Of a DNA stretch of 37,982 nucleotides, positions 7,890 through 14,842 are shown piece by piece. The notes beneath the pieces are model-generated. The model saw only the letters and a program-made list of their open reading frames with translations. It was not told the DNA's origin and searched no databases. Every line of letters begins with the position of its first letter. Within the stretch, counting starts at the first letter, position 1. A program made the translations under genes and the position numbers. The stretch comes from Synergistaceae bacterium (GTDB lineage: Bacteria > Synergistota > Synergistia > Synergistales > Aminobacteriaceae). Where the stretch lies: contig JAFSKE010000052.1 in NCBI GenBank assembly GCA_017449135.1, forward strand, positions 1 to 37,982, given 5' to 3'.

Positions 7890-8818
7890 CAAAATTTTTC
7901 ACGGCAATTATATTTTTCGCATTGAGTTTGATTTTGCAGTATATCTGGATAAAAATTCAGCGCAAAATTCATTTAACGCAACAGCAAAAATCATACGGAG
8001 TTAATATCGAAGTCGAAATTAAAGAAAAAACTCCTTCAATGGGCGGAGTGATTTTTATAATTTTGGCATTCTTGGCACTGATTAAAAATTTTTCGGTGAA
8101 CTCGTTAATATTTTGGAGCCTGCCGATTTTGAGCGGTTTAATAGGATTTTTCGATGACTGGATAAAATTCACGACTCACACAAGCGAGGGTTTCAAAAGT
8201 CTTTCAAAATTGAGATTGCAGTTAATAATTTGTTTTGCGTGGGTGCTGATAATTTATTTCACGGGGAATTTAGGATTATTTCCGGGAATTTTTGATAACT
8301 TCAACATTTTTATAATTTCAATTCCAGTAACGTTTTTGATGACGGCAGGAATAATTAACTCCGTGAATATCACTGACGGATTAGACGGACTGGCGGGAGG
8401 AAGTTTTTTAATTTCGATTTCGGCCATGATGTTATTAATTCCGATTAACGATTTCAACTCCGAAATTTTGATTGAGTTATTTTTCATGACGGCGGGATTT
8501 TTATTTTTCAACATGAGACCCGCAAAAACTTTCATGGGAGATACGGGCTCACATTTTTTAGGCGGAGCATTGGCTGCATTATGTGTAATGAACGCAAGGA
8601 CGCTCGCAATAATTCCGACGGGATTTATATTTATAATCGAGATGCTGAGCTCATTAATTCAGATTTTCACGATTAGAAAGCTGAATAAAAAAATATTTTT
8701 AATGGCACCTTTACATCATCATTATCAATTAAAGGGATTTGACGAAACCGCCGTAACGATTAGATTTTGGCTTGTTCATGCGGTCGGAGCGGTAATGATT
8801 GCGTTGATGTTGAGATAA
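7886..8818 (+). CDS. mraY: Phospho-MurNAc-pentapeptide translocase MraY
   Basis: A 310-residue polytopic membrane enzyme that transfers phospho-MurNAc-pentapeptide from UDP to undecaprenyl phosphate, giving lipid I. Diagnostic motifs are KTPSMGG, GFFDDWIK (the DDxxK catalytic region), NSVNITDGLDGLAGG, FMGDTGSHFLGG and PLHHHYQLKG. It is somewhat shorter than typical 320-360-residue MraY. The start overlaps the preceding gene (ATGA). It ends the operon: palindromic element B begins at or just before its stop codon, and the last two codons plus stop (TTGAGATAA) share the sequence TGAGATAACC with intergenic copy C. murD, ftsW and murG do not follow, so the division/wall cluster is split in this genome. 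Confidence 0.95.
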   Translation: MTKFFTAIIFFALSLILQYIWIKIQRKIHLTQQQKSYGVNIEVEIKEKTPSMGGVIFIILAFLALIKNFSVNSLIFWSLPILSGLIGFFDDWIKFTTHTSEGFKSLSKLRLQLIICFAWVLIIYFTGNLGLFPGIFDNFNIFIISIPVTFLMTAGIINSVNITDGLDGLAGGSFLISISAMMLLIPINDFNSEILIELFFMTAGFLFFNMRPAKTFMGDTGSHFLGGALAALCVMNARTLAIIPTGFIFIIEMLSSLIQIFTIRKLNKKIFLMAPLHHHYQLKGFDETAVTIRFWLVHAVGAVMIALMLR

Positions 8819-8937
8819 CCTCTCTGTCGATAAATCGACATCTCCCCTTAGAAAGGGGAGACTCGTTGTTCCTTGCACACTGCCTCTCCGCTTGCGGGGA
8901 GGTGGCTCACGAAGTGAGACGGAAGGGTGAAACGGCG
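8811..8937 (+). repeat. Palindromic element copy B (longest)
   Basis: Fills the gap between mraY and the Sel1 gene. Hairpins in order: TGTCGAT/ATCGACA (8825-8831, 8834-8840), CTCCCCTT/AAGGGGAG (8842-8849, 8853-8860), CCTCTCCGC/GCGGGGAGG (8883-8891, 8894-8902, one G.T pair) and CTCAC/GTGAG (8906-8910, 8914-8918). It ends around CGGAAGGGTGAA, whose complement resembles the start ACCTCTCTG, so the ends look like imperfect terminal inverted repeats. No U-run follows. Confidence 0.85.
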
Positions 8938-8946
8938 GGGTAAAGT

Positions 8947-9402
8947 TTAATAATGCAATTTTTTCCCTTCACGTAATCTATTGACATCGTTGACAAATTG
9001 TCTGCGTTTCTGATCTTCATCAAATTGTCTGCCCCATAAATCCCACTGTTGCTGAAAACGTTGCTCATCTGCAAGAAATTTTATTGCTTTCTCATTGCCG
9101 TTTTCCGCAGCTTTTCTGTACCAGTGCATTGCAAGATCCTTGTCTTCAGCACCATACAGATAAATAGCAGCGAGTTCTCCTTGAGCATCTGCATCTCCGG
9201 ATTGAGCTTTTTGTTTTAATTCTTTAACTTTTGACGGGACACCGTAGTAAATGTTTTTGAAAGGTTGTTTATATTCTTCAAGTCGTTTCTTGTTTTCTTT
9301 ACGTATGCGTTCTTCCTTTTCTCGACGTTCTTGCTCTTTACCACTGACAACAGCCCACCAAAAAAGACCTCCAATTAACAAAATTGCAATGATACCGCCC
9401 AT
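8947..9402 (-). CDS. Membrane-anchored Sel1-repeat protein
   Basis: A 151-residue protein. Residues about 3-20 (GIIAILLIGGLFWWAVVSG) form one N-terminal membrane helix or uncleaved signal anchor, followed by a highly charged, probably helical stretch (about 21-65, rich in K, E and R). One clear Sel1/TPR-like repeat covers about 69-113 (GDADAQGELAAIYLYG, then LAMHWYRKAAENGNEKAIKFL), and the C-terminal tail is polar. Sel1 repeats mediate protein-protein contacts; the partner is unknown. The Shine-Dalgarno GGAGG lies just upstream of ATG 9402. Its leader contains a G8 tract (C8 at 9444-9451 on the plus strand) and crosses the antisense of the small RNA gene at 9477-9562, whose other strand supplies a TGC-TATAAT box pointing at this gene. 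Confidence 0.8.
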   Translation of the reverse strand: MGGIIAILLIGGLFWWAVVSGKEQERREKEERIRKENKKRLEEYKQPFKNIYYGVPSKVKELKQKAQSGDADAQGELAAIYLYGAEDKDLAMHWYRKAAENGNEKAIKFLADEQRFQQQWDLWGRQFDEDQKRRQFVNDVNRLREGKKLHY

Positions 9403-9443
9403 TAAAATACCTCCTAAATCAAATTTTACACGACAACTCTAAT

Positions 9444-9451
9444 CCCCCCCC
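9444..9451. repeat. Homopolymeric C8/G8 tract
   Basis: Eight consecutive C on the plus strand, conspicuous in an AT-rich region. It lies in the Sel1 gene leader and about 10 bp upstream of the small RNA promoter's TGA-TATAAT, so changes in tract length could alter either signal. Confidence 0.6.
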
Positions 9452-9460
9452 TCGAATTTA

Positions 9461-9469
9461 TGATATAAT
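9461..9469 (+). promoter_or_regulatory. Extended -10 promoter of small RNA copy 2
   Basis: TGA-TATAAT, a perfect extended -10. The surrounding TTATGATATAAT, then G or A, then AACAACATA matches copy 1 (minus strand, 14761-14740) at 21 of 22 positions. No good -35 is seen, as is common for extended -10 promoters. Predicted start is near 9476-9477. Confidence 0.6.
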
Positions 9470-9476
9470 GAACAAC

Positions 9477-9562
9477 ATAAGACAAAGGAGGCAAATTATT
9501 TGCCGTGCTTTGAAAAATTTTTCGTTAATATAAATTATAGCACAAAATCCTTTGTCTTTTTT
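9477..9562 (+). ncRNA. Putative structured small RNA, copy 2
   Basis: About 86 nt. Stem P1 GACAAAGGA (9481-9489)/TCCTTTGTC (9548-9556) closes a three-way junction with P2 GGCAAA (9490-9495)/TTTGCC (9499-9504, 3-nt loop) and P3 GTGCT (9505-9509)/AGCAC (9539-9543). TTTTTT (9557-9562) follows P1 directly, so P1 plus the U-run would act as an intrinsic terminator. Copy 1 on the minus strand at 14743-14660 has the same promoter, stem order, conserved AATTATA-R-CAC before and in the P3 3' arm, and U-run, but different stem sequences. I do not recognise it as a known RNA family. No open reading frame of note is inside. Expression is inferred, not shown. Confidence 0.62.
9534..9542 (-). promoter_or_regulatory. 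Extended -10 box facing the Sel1 gene
   Basis: On the minus strand this reads TGC-TATAAT, inside the P3 region of small RNA copy 2. A transcript would start near 9527, cross the small RNA gene in antisense and reach the Sel1 start (9402) with a leader of about 125 nt. The matching box in copy 1 is at 14677-14685. Confidence 0.5.
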
Positions 9563-9577
9563 GTTTTTGATTTTTAA

Positions 9578-9636
9578 TGAGATAACCTCTCTGTCAACAA
9601 GTTGACATCTCCCCTTAGCAAGGGGAGACAGAAAGG
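9578..9636 (+). repeat. Palindromic element copy C
   Basis: Shares TGAGATAACCTCTCTGTC (18 nt) with copy B. Hairpins TGTCAAC (9592-9598)/GTTGACA (9601-9607) and CTCCCCTT (9609-9616)/AAGGGGAG (9620-9627). It lies immediately downstream of hisS (minus strand) and just after small RNA copy 2. It lacks the longer tail of copies A and B. Confidence 0.82.
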
Positions 9637-9642
9637 TGCGTT

Positions 9643-10896
9643 TTATACCTGATGATTTATGTATTCAACTGCTTCACTAATCGGAATATTAACCTGTGTT
9701 CCGTCCGATAAATTTTTAACGCTCACGGAATTTTTAGCTATTTCCTCTGAACCTATTATGCAGGCAAAATTACATGATCCGGCATTTTTCATTTGTGCTT
9801 TGAAACTTTTTCCCGAAATATCGCACTCGGCTGAAATTTTATTTTTTCGCAGTTCATACGTTAAACTCTGTGCGGCTCCCTTAGCTTCGTTATCCAATGC
9901 AGCAACGTAAACGTCAGTTTTTGGAACTTCACCGAATGAACAGTTTTGCTGTTCCATTACAAGCATAATTCTGTCTATCCCGCACGCAAAACCGACTCCG
10001 GGAATTTTGTTTCCTCCTATTGCTGTCGATAAATTATCGTAACGTCCTCCGCCTGCTACGGCATTTTGCGCTCCTAAATCTCCCGATAAAATTTCGTACG
10101 CCGTTTTTGTGTAATAGTCCAATCCCCTTACAAGTCTTTTGTTGAGTTTGTATGTGAAATTTAATCTCTCAAGACCCTTTTTGACTTCCTCGAAATGTTC
10201 ACGGCATTCATCGCAAAGTGAATCGTAAATATCAGGTGCTCCGTCAGCAACTTTTGAACATGCTTCTTTCTTACAGTCTAAAATTCTTAACGGATTTCGA
10301 TCAAGTCTCGTTAAACATGTTTCGCATAATTCATTTTTATGAGCGTCGAAATAATTTAACAGTTTTTCTCTGTAAATCGGCCTGCACTTTTCACAGCCTA
10401 CTGAATTAATTACAACTTCAAGATTCTTTAATCCCAAACGTCTGAAAATTTCAATCGACAATGAAATTATTTCAACGTCTGCAAAAGGATTTTGAACTCC
10501 GAGACACTCTGCATCAATTTGATAAAATTGTCTGTAACGTCCCTTTTGAGGTCTTTCGTATCTGAACATCGGCCCCCAGTTCCATAATTTTGCAATCGAG
10601 TTTTGAACGCACAAATTATTCTCAATCGCTGAACGCATTACTCCGGCTGTTGCTTCAGGTCTTAATGTTATGCTTCGTTCGCCCCTGTCAATGAATGTAT
10701 ACATCTCTTTTTCGACTATGTCAGTCGTTTCTCCGACTCCACGTGAAAATAATTCAGTGTGTTCAAATATCGGCAGGTGGATTTCACGAAATCCAAAGTC
10801 TTTCATCGTTTCCGAAGCCGTATTGATAATGTAATTCCATTTCCAAGACTCGCCCGGTAAAATATCTCGTGTCCCTCTCGGTGCTGTTATTGCCAT
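9643..10896 (-). CDS. hisS: Histidyl-tRNA synthetase
   Basis: A 417-residue class II synthetase charging tRNA-His. Motifs: APRGTRDILPG at the N-terminus, LRPEATAGVMRSAI (motif 2 start), FRYERPQKGRYRQFYQIDAECLG (motif 2 loop, partly), histidine loop RGLDYYTKTAYEI and GGGRYDNL, with a C-terminal anticodon-binding domain starting about TDVYVAALD. The frame is open to 10947, but I chose ATG 10896 (MAITAPRG) because AGGAGTG precedes it at a proper distance and the family begins there. A CxxC...C-type cysteine cluster (EKCRPIY, CETC, CKKEAC, CDEC) sits mid-protein, as in several bacterial HisRS. It is divergent from pilB. Palindromic element C lies just past its stop. Confidence 0.95.
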   Translation of the reverse strand: MAITAPRGTRDILPGESWKWNYIINTASETMKDFGFREIHLPIFEHTELFSRGVGETTDIVEKEMYTFIDRGERSITLRPEATAGVMRSAIENNLCVQNSIAKLWNWGPMFRYERPQKGRYRQFYQIDAECLGVQNPFADVEIISLSIEIFRRLGLKNLEVVINSVGCEKCRPIYREKLLNYFDAHKNELCETCLTRLDRNPLRILDCKKEACSKVADGAPDIYDSLCDECREHFEEVKKGLERLNFTYKLNKRLVRGLDYYTKTAYEILSGDLGAQNAVAGGGRYDNLSTAIGGNKIPGVGFACGIDRIMLVMEQQNCSFGEVPKTDVYVAALDNEAKGAAQSLTYELRKNKISAECDISGKSFKAQMKNAGSCNFACIIGSEEIAKNSVSVKNLSDGTQVNIPISEAVEYINHQV

Positions 10897-10975
10897 AAAA
10901 ATCACTCCTGTTAAAATTTGTGTATAATGTATAAGATTATAAATCATTAAAAATTTTTAAGCAGGTGAGATTGAT

Positions 10976-12658
10976 TTGTCTGATATTTTATTTACTCAAA
11001 GAAAGAGATTTGGTGATGTTCTTAGAGATTACGATTTAATATCACAGGAACAACTCGACAACGCATTAAGAATCCAGAAAAATTCAGATAAAAAACTTGG
11101 CGAAATTTTAGTTTCCATTAACGCATTAACCCCTACACAGGTTGCGGAAGCTCTTGCGGTTCAGCTTGGCTTGCAGTTTGTTTCACTCGACAGGTACCAA
11201 GCTCAGCCCGAAGCAGTGAAATTAATTCCCCGAAATGTCGCCGAAAGATTAAACGTCGTTCCTTTACAAATTGACAGCGAAAATAATTTAGTCGTTTCAA
11301 TGGCAGATCCATTGGATTTACCTGCTCAGGACGAAATAAAATTATTGACCGGCCATGAAATCCGTGTAGCTTCATCAGGGCAGGACGATATAACGAAAAA
11401 TTTACACAGAATTTATGATTACTCCCTAAACCTTGAAGGAGCTTTGACGGGTACAAATGCAACGGCTGAAGCATATACGCCCCTTGCTGCAACGACTGCA
11501 CAGGTCAGCCCTGACGATGCACCTTTAATCGAACTTGTAAATAATATGATTCAAGATGCTGTCCGTGAAAACGCTTCAGATATTCACATTGAATCTTATG
11601 AACAGATGAGCCGAATCAGATTTCGTGTTGACGGAGTTTTATACATTCATTTTGAATATCCAGCAGTTTTGCACCCGTCTGTAGTATCAAGAATTAAAAT
11701 TATTTCGGGCATGGACATTTCGGAAAAAAGAAAGCCTCAGGACGGACGAATTTTAACTGTTATTGACAACAAACACATAGATTTGCGAGTCTCTTCACTT
11801 CCGACTATGAGCGGAGAAAAAATTGTTATGAGAGTTCTTGACCGAGACACAGCACAAGCTGAAGTTGAGGATTTAGGTTTTGACGATGACGATTTGCAAT
11901 ACATAAATCAGTTCTGTAACATGCCTTGGGGAATTTTGCTTGCAACAGGCCCTACAGGTTCCGGAAAATCCACGACACTTTACGCAATGTTAAAACGAAT
12001 CAGCAATCCCGACATCAATATTATTACCGTTGAAGACCCAGTCGAATTTTATATTCCAGGAATCAATCAGGTAAATGTTAATGAGAAAGCAGGCTTGACA
12101 TTTGATTCTGCTTTGCGCTCAATTTTGCGACAAGACCCTGACAAAATTATGATCGGAGAGATTCGAGACACAAGCACCGCACAAATTGCAATTCGTTCGG
12201 CATTAACAGGGCATTTTGTTTTATCGACATTGCACACAAATGACGCTCCCAGTGCTGCAACAAGAATGGTAGATATGGGAGTTCAACCGTTTTTGCTGTC
12301 GGCTTCGCTGTCGGGAATAATTGCTCAAAGGCTCGTGAGATGTTTATGTCCTCATTGTAAAGAAGAATACGAACTTGACGAAGTAACTTGCGAAAAAATT
12401 AATGTTCCTGCGGGGACTCATGCTTTCAGACCTGTAGGCTGTCCGAATTGCAGAAAAGGTTACAGGGGACGAAGAGGAATTTATGAAATCATGGTTATGA
12501 ATGACGAACTCAGAGAAATGATTTTGAAGGGTGCCGACAACATCGAATTAAGAGAAGCAGCAGTTAAGCAGGGAATGAAGACTCTTCGACAGGCAGGAAT
12601 AAACGCAGCTTTACAAGGTTACACATCGCTTGAGGAAATTTTAACGACAACGTTATAA
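10976..12658 (+). CDS. pilB: Type IV pilus/type II secretion assembly ATPase PilB/GspE
   Basis: A 560-residue cytoplasmic hexameric motor that drives pilin polymerisation. The N-terminal MshEN-like domain (about 1-145) includes FGDVLRDYDLISQEQLDNAL. The catalytic part has the SDIHIE Asp-box region, GPTGSGKS (Walker A, 325-332), DPVEF, and IMIGEIRD (Walker B, about 391-398) followed by TGHFVLSTLHTN. A zinc-binding set of Cys (C456, C458, C461 and C489, C492) is in the C-terminal part. Start is TTG 10976 with AGGTGAG at 10963-10969, the only well-spaced choice. No other pilus genes are adjacent: holA follows after 5 nt, so the two are probably co-transcribed. PilB is preferred over GspE because of overall form, but no neighbour settles it. 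Confidence 0.9.
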   Translation: MSDILFTQRKRFGDVLRDYDLISQEQLDNALRIQKNSDKKLGEILVSINALTPTQVAEALAVQLGLQFVSLDRYQAQPEAVKLIPRNVAERLNVVPLQIDSENNLVVSMADPLDLPAQDEIKLLTGHEIRVASSGQDDITKNLHRIYDYSLNLEGALTGTNATAEAYTPLAATTAQVSPDDAPLIELVNNMIQDAVRENASDIHIESYEQMSRIRFRVDGVLYIHFEYPAVLHPSVVSRIKIISGMDISEKRKPQDGRILTVIDNKHIDLRVSSLPTMSGEKIVMRVLDRDTAQAEVEDLGFDDDDLQYINQFCNMPWGILLATGPTGSGKSTTLYAMLKRISNPDINIITVEDPVEFYIPGINQVNVNEKAGLTFDSALRSILRQDPDKIMIGEIRDTSTAQIAIRSALTGHFVLSTLHTNDAPSAATRMVDMGVQPFLLSASLSGIIAQRLVRCLCPHCKEEYELDEVTCEKINVPAGTHAFRPVGCPNCRKGYRGRRGIYEIMVMNDELREMILKGADNIELREAAVKQGMKTLRQAGINAALQGYTSLEEILTTTL

Positions 12659-12663
12659 AAAAT

Positions 12664-13596
12664 ATGCCTCATTTAATCGCAATCGAATATTCAGAAGCTC
12701 AAAGACGGCAGTTAAACGATAAAATTCAGGAATTTGATAAAAAAGGCTGGCCGTTAAATGCGAAATACGATGCTCAAAATTTCGGGACATGGCAAAAATT
12801 ATTTGAGAACGCCATAACTCCCGGATTATTTTCCGAGCGTGAATTAATTGTTGTCGAAAATTCTGAAACTCTCGGCGAATTTCCCGAAACATTAGCAAAT
12901 TTTATTGAAGATGATAAAGCCGACTGCATAATAATTCTGATTTTCAACTCCGACACAAAAAACTTAAACTTCGTCAAAAATTCAATTACTATAATAAAAC
13001 CCGAAGCACAAATCCCCCCATGGAAACGCAGGGAATGGCTTATAAATTTGTCCCGTGAAAAGAAATTCAAACTTTCAAATGATGCTGCACAATTATTGGC
13101 AGACACAATAGAATCTCAAGAGGAATTGAGAGGCGAAATTGAAAAACTTGCTTTATATTCCGAAATCAAAAATAACGAAATCAAAATTAATGACATTGAA
13201 AATTTATGCTTTGACGAAGGCGGACGGGCTTTAATAAATTTTCTTGACGGAATCTGCGAGAATAACGTTATAAAAGTTTCGAGAGCGTTAAAATATTTGC
13301 GAAAACAGCCGATGCTTCAAATTTTGACGGGAATTACAAACAGATTGAGGCCGGCGTTAATAATTTCAACATTCGGGAATAAATATCTTAATGACGCATT
13401 AAAAGCTGTCGGAGTGAATTTGACAAAAAAATATGCCCTCGAAAAATCTCAATCAGCATTAAAAAATTTCGGAGCTGAAAAAATTAAAACTTTCATGATG
13501 AAGTCTGCACGTCTTTCGTATCTTGAAAAAACAAATAACGCTGAAGGCTGGCAGGGATTTGAATTTATAATATGGGAATTAATGCAAAAAGTTTAG
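12664..13596 (+). CDS. holA: DNA polymerase III delta subunit (clamp loader)
   Basis: A 310-residue protein matching HolA, the clamp-loader subunit that opens the beta sliding clamp. Features: NAITPGLFSERELIVVEN near residues 50-70, PPWKRREWL, AAQLLADTIESQEELRGEIEKLALY (partly), then the C-terminal collar-like helices FLDGICENNVIKVSRALKYL and ILTGITNRLRPALI. The sequence is divergent, as is normal for delta subunits, so the call rests on the overall pattern and length. It begins 5 nt after pilB with no strong Shine-Dalgarno, suggesting translational coupling. A TATAAT at 13597-13602 right after its stop may drive the following gene. Confidence 0.82.
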   Translation: MPHLIAIEYSEAQRRQLNDKIQEFDKKGWPLNAKYDAQNFGTWQKLFENAITPGLFSERELIVVENSETLGEFPETLANFIEDDKADCIIILIFNSDTKNLNFVKNSITIIKPEAQIPPWKRREWLINLSREKKFKLSNDAAQLLADTIESQEELRGEIEKLALYSEIKNNEIKINDIENLCFDEGGRALINFLDGICENNVIKVSRALKYLRKQPMLQILTGITNRLRPALIISTFGNKYLNDALKAVGVNLTKKYALEKSQSALKNFGAEKIKTFMMKSARLSYLEKTNNAEGWQGFEFIIWELMQKV

Positions 13597-13638
13597 TATA
13601 ATATTCGCAAAATTAAAATCGAATGGAGGTGAGAAAAA

Positions 13639-14547
13639 ATGCAGGTAACGTCCATGCTGTCGGCAGGATATTTGGAACCTATGCAGCAGATAGAAAAAGT
13701 TCATAACGTCAAAAAAATAACCGAAGAAGATCAGTCTAAAGCTCAAAAAGAACAGGAAATTTTAGCCGAAGAACAGTCATTAAAGGCCAAACTCGGAAAT
13801 AATGCACAAGTTCACACGGTTTATCATTATTCTGTAGGGACTGACGGGAGACGTTATATAGTTGGTGCTTCTGTTACCATGAAAGGCAGCGAAGAAGATC
13901 TTAATCGTGTAAGCGGAGGAATTCCTCAGGAAGATTTACAGAGCCGAAAACAGGAAGCTCAAGAATCTTTGAAAAAAGATGTCAGAGAGAACGAAAAAAC
14001 TCAAAACATAATCAAATCCGAAGCCGAAAAACGAAAAGTCAAACAACAACAGAACAAATCCGAAATCAAAAAAGACGAGGCCGCAAAAGAACTTGAAAAT
14101 ATTCAGCGTGAAGTTATTTCTCATGAGAATGCTCACAAAGCTGCTGCGGGGGAACTCGGTGGAGCAATAAGCTATTCATACACCGAAGGCCCTGACGGAA
14201 AAAGTTATATCACGGGCGGAGAAGTCCCGATTAAGTTAAAAGAAGGAGACACCCCCGAAGAGACTTTGAGGAATATGCAAAAAGTTCAAAGGGCTGCAAA
14301 TGCTCCGGCGGAACCTTCAGGACAAGATCGACAGGTTGCTGCGAAGGCTGCGGCATTGGCTTCAAAAGCAAGAGCTGAAATTATAAATTCAAATTCCGAA
14401 AGTGTAACCGAAGTTGCAAGAGGCACACCGATAATTAATTCGATAAGCCGTGAAGATGAAATTTATGACTTCAGTAAAGACGGTGCAAATTCTGTTTTAG
14501 CATCAGTCAAGGAGTTTGAACTTCAAAATTTAATGCCTGCTGCTTAA
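13639..14547 (+). CDS. SprA-related putative metalloprotease with degenerate internal repeat
   Basis: A 302-residue protein of the SprA-related/CJM1_0395-type putative metalloprotease family. The zinc-protease signature is SHENAHKAAAG (His162, Glu163, His166), followed by GGAISYSYTEGPDGKSYITGGEVPI. Residues 59-81 (VHTVYHYSVGTDGRRYIVGASVTM, partly) resemble residues 177-198, so the beta-hairpin unit seems to occur twice, but the first copy lacks an HExxH. Between them is a Lys/Glu/Gln-rich helical stretch (about 100-155). No signal peptide is seen. GGAGGTGAG precedes ATG 13639, and a TATAAT lies at 13597-13602. A strong terminator follows at 14587-14626. Enzymatic activity is predicted from the motif only. 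Confidence 0.78.
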   Translation: MQVTSMLSAGYLEPMQQIEKVHNVKKITEEDQSKAQKEQEILAEEQSLKAKLGNNAQVHTVYHYSVGTDGRRYIVGASVTMKGSEEDLNRVSGGIPQEDLQSRKQEAQESLKKDVRENEKTQNIIKSEAEKRKVKQQQNKSEIKKDEAAKELENIQREVISHENAHKAAAGELGGAISYSYTEGPDGKSYITGGEVPIKLKEGDTPEETLRNMQKVQRAANAPAEPSGQDRQVAAKAAALASKARAEIINSNSESVTEVARGTPIINSISREDEIYDFSKDGANSVLASVKEFELQNLMPAA

Positions 14548-14586
14548 CAACGAAAATGAAAAATTTAATTTTATCTGACAAATAAA

Positions 14587-14626
14587 ATCCCTCTGAAAAA
14601 CTCGCGCAATTTCAGGGGGATTTTTG
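14587..14626 (+). terminator. Intrinsic terminator after SprA-like gene
   Basis: ATCCCTCTGAAA (14587-14598) pairs with TTTCAGGGGGAT (14610-14621), 12 bp with one G.T pair and an 11-nt loop, followed by a T-run. Confidence 0.85.
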
Positions 14627-14659
14627 ATTGTATTTTCAAATGTCAAAAATTCTTGCCAT

Positions 14660-14743
14660 AAAAAAACAGTAAGGTGTGTTATAATTATTTTGAAGATTAA
14701 AGTTTTAACACATGGCGATATAACTCGCCCAGCTTACTGTATG
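14660..14743 (-). ncRNA. Putative structured small RNA, copy 1
   Basis: Read on the minus strand. P1 ACAGTAAG (14740-14733)/CTTACTGT (14673-14666) closes P2 GGCGA (14729-14725)/TCGCC (14718-14714, 6-nt loop) and P3 TGTGTTA (14712-14706)/TAACACA (14681-14675). A U-run (14666-14660) ends it. The architecture and promoter match copy 2 at 9461-9562 while all three stems have different paired sequences, which argues for a selected structure rather than a simple sequence repeat. It lies between the SprA-like terminator and the SYNERG-CTERM gene, antisense to that gene's leader. Unrecognised family. Confidence 0.62.
14677..14685 (+). promoter_or_regulatory. Extended -10 box facing the SYNERG-CTERM gene
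   Basis: TGT-TATAAT on the plus strand, inside the P3 region of small RNA copy 1. A transcript from about 14692 would carry a leader of about 150 nt and be antisense to the 5' half of the small RNA. Same arrangement as 9534-9542. Confidence 0.5.
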
Positions 14744-14749
14744 TTGTTT

Positions 14750-14758
14750 ATTATATCA
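14750..14758 (-). promoter_or_regulatory. Extended -10 promoter of small RNA copy 1
   Basis: TGA-TATAAT on the minus strand, in a 22-nt block nearly identical to that of copy 2. An ATGACA lies 19 nt further upstream and could be a weak -35. Predicted start is near 14743. Confidence 0.6.
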
Positions 14759-14842
14759 TAAGGTGAATTAAGTTTGTCATGTGTGTATTTTTTTATTTTT
14801 TAACGGTTGAAATTCATAATAATTCAGGAGGTTTTTTATTCT

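Noticed and set aside
9578-9636. Palindromic element C as the hisS terminator
   Set aside because: The hairpins are strong, but no T-run follows on the minus strand; the family also occurs inside a gene, so termination is not its general role.
9477-14743. Small RNA elements as tRNA-like, fluoride riboswitch or 6S RNA
   Set aside because: Only three stems, no CCA/T-arm, no match to riboswitch core sequences I know, and too short for 6S.
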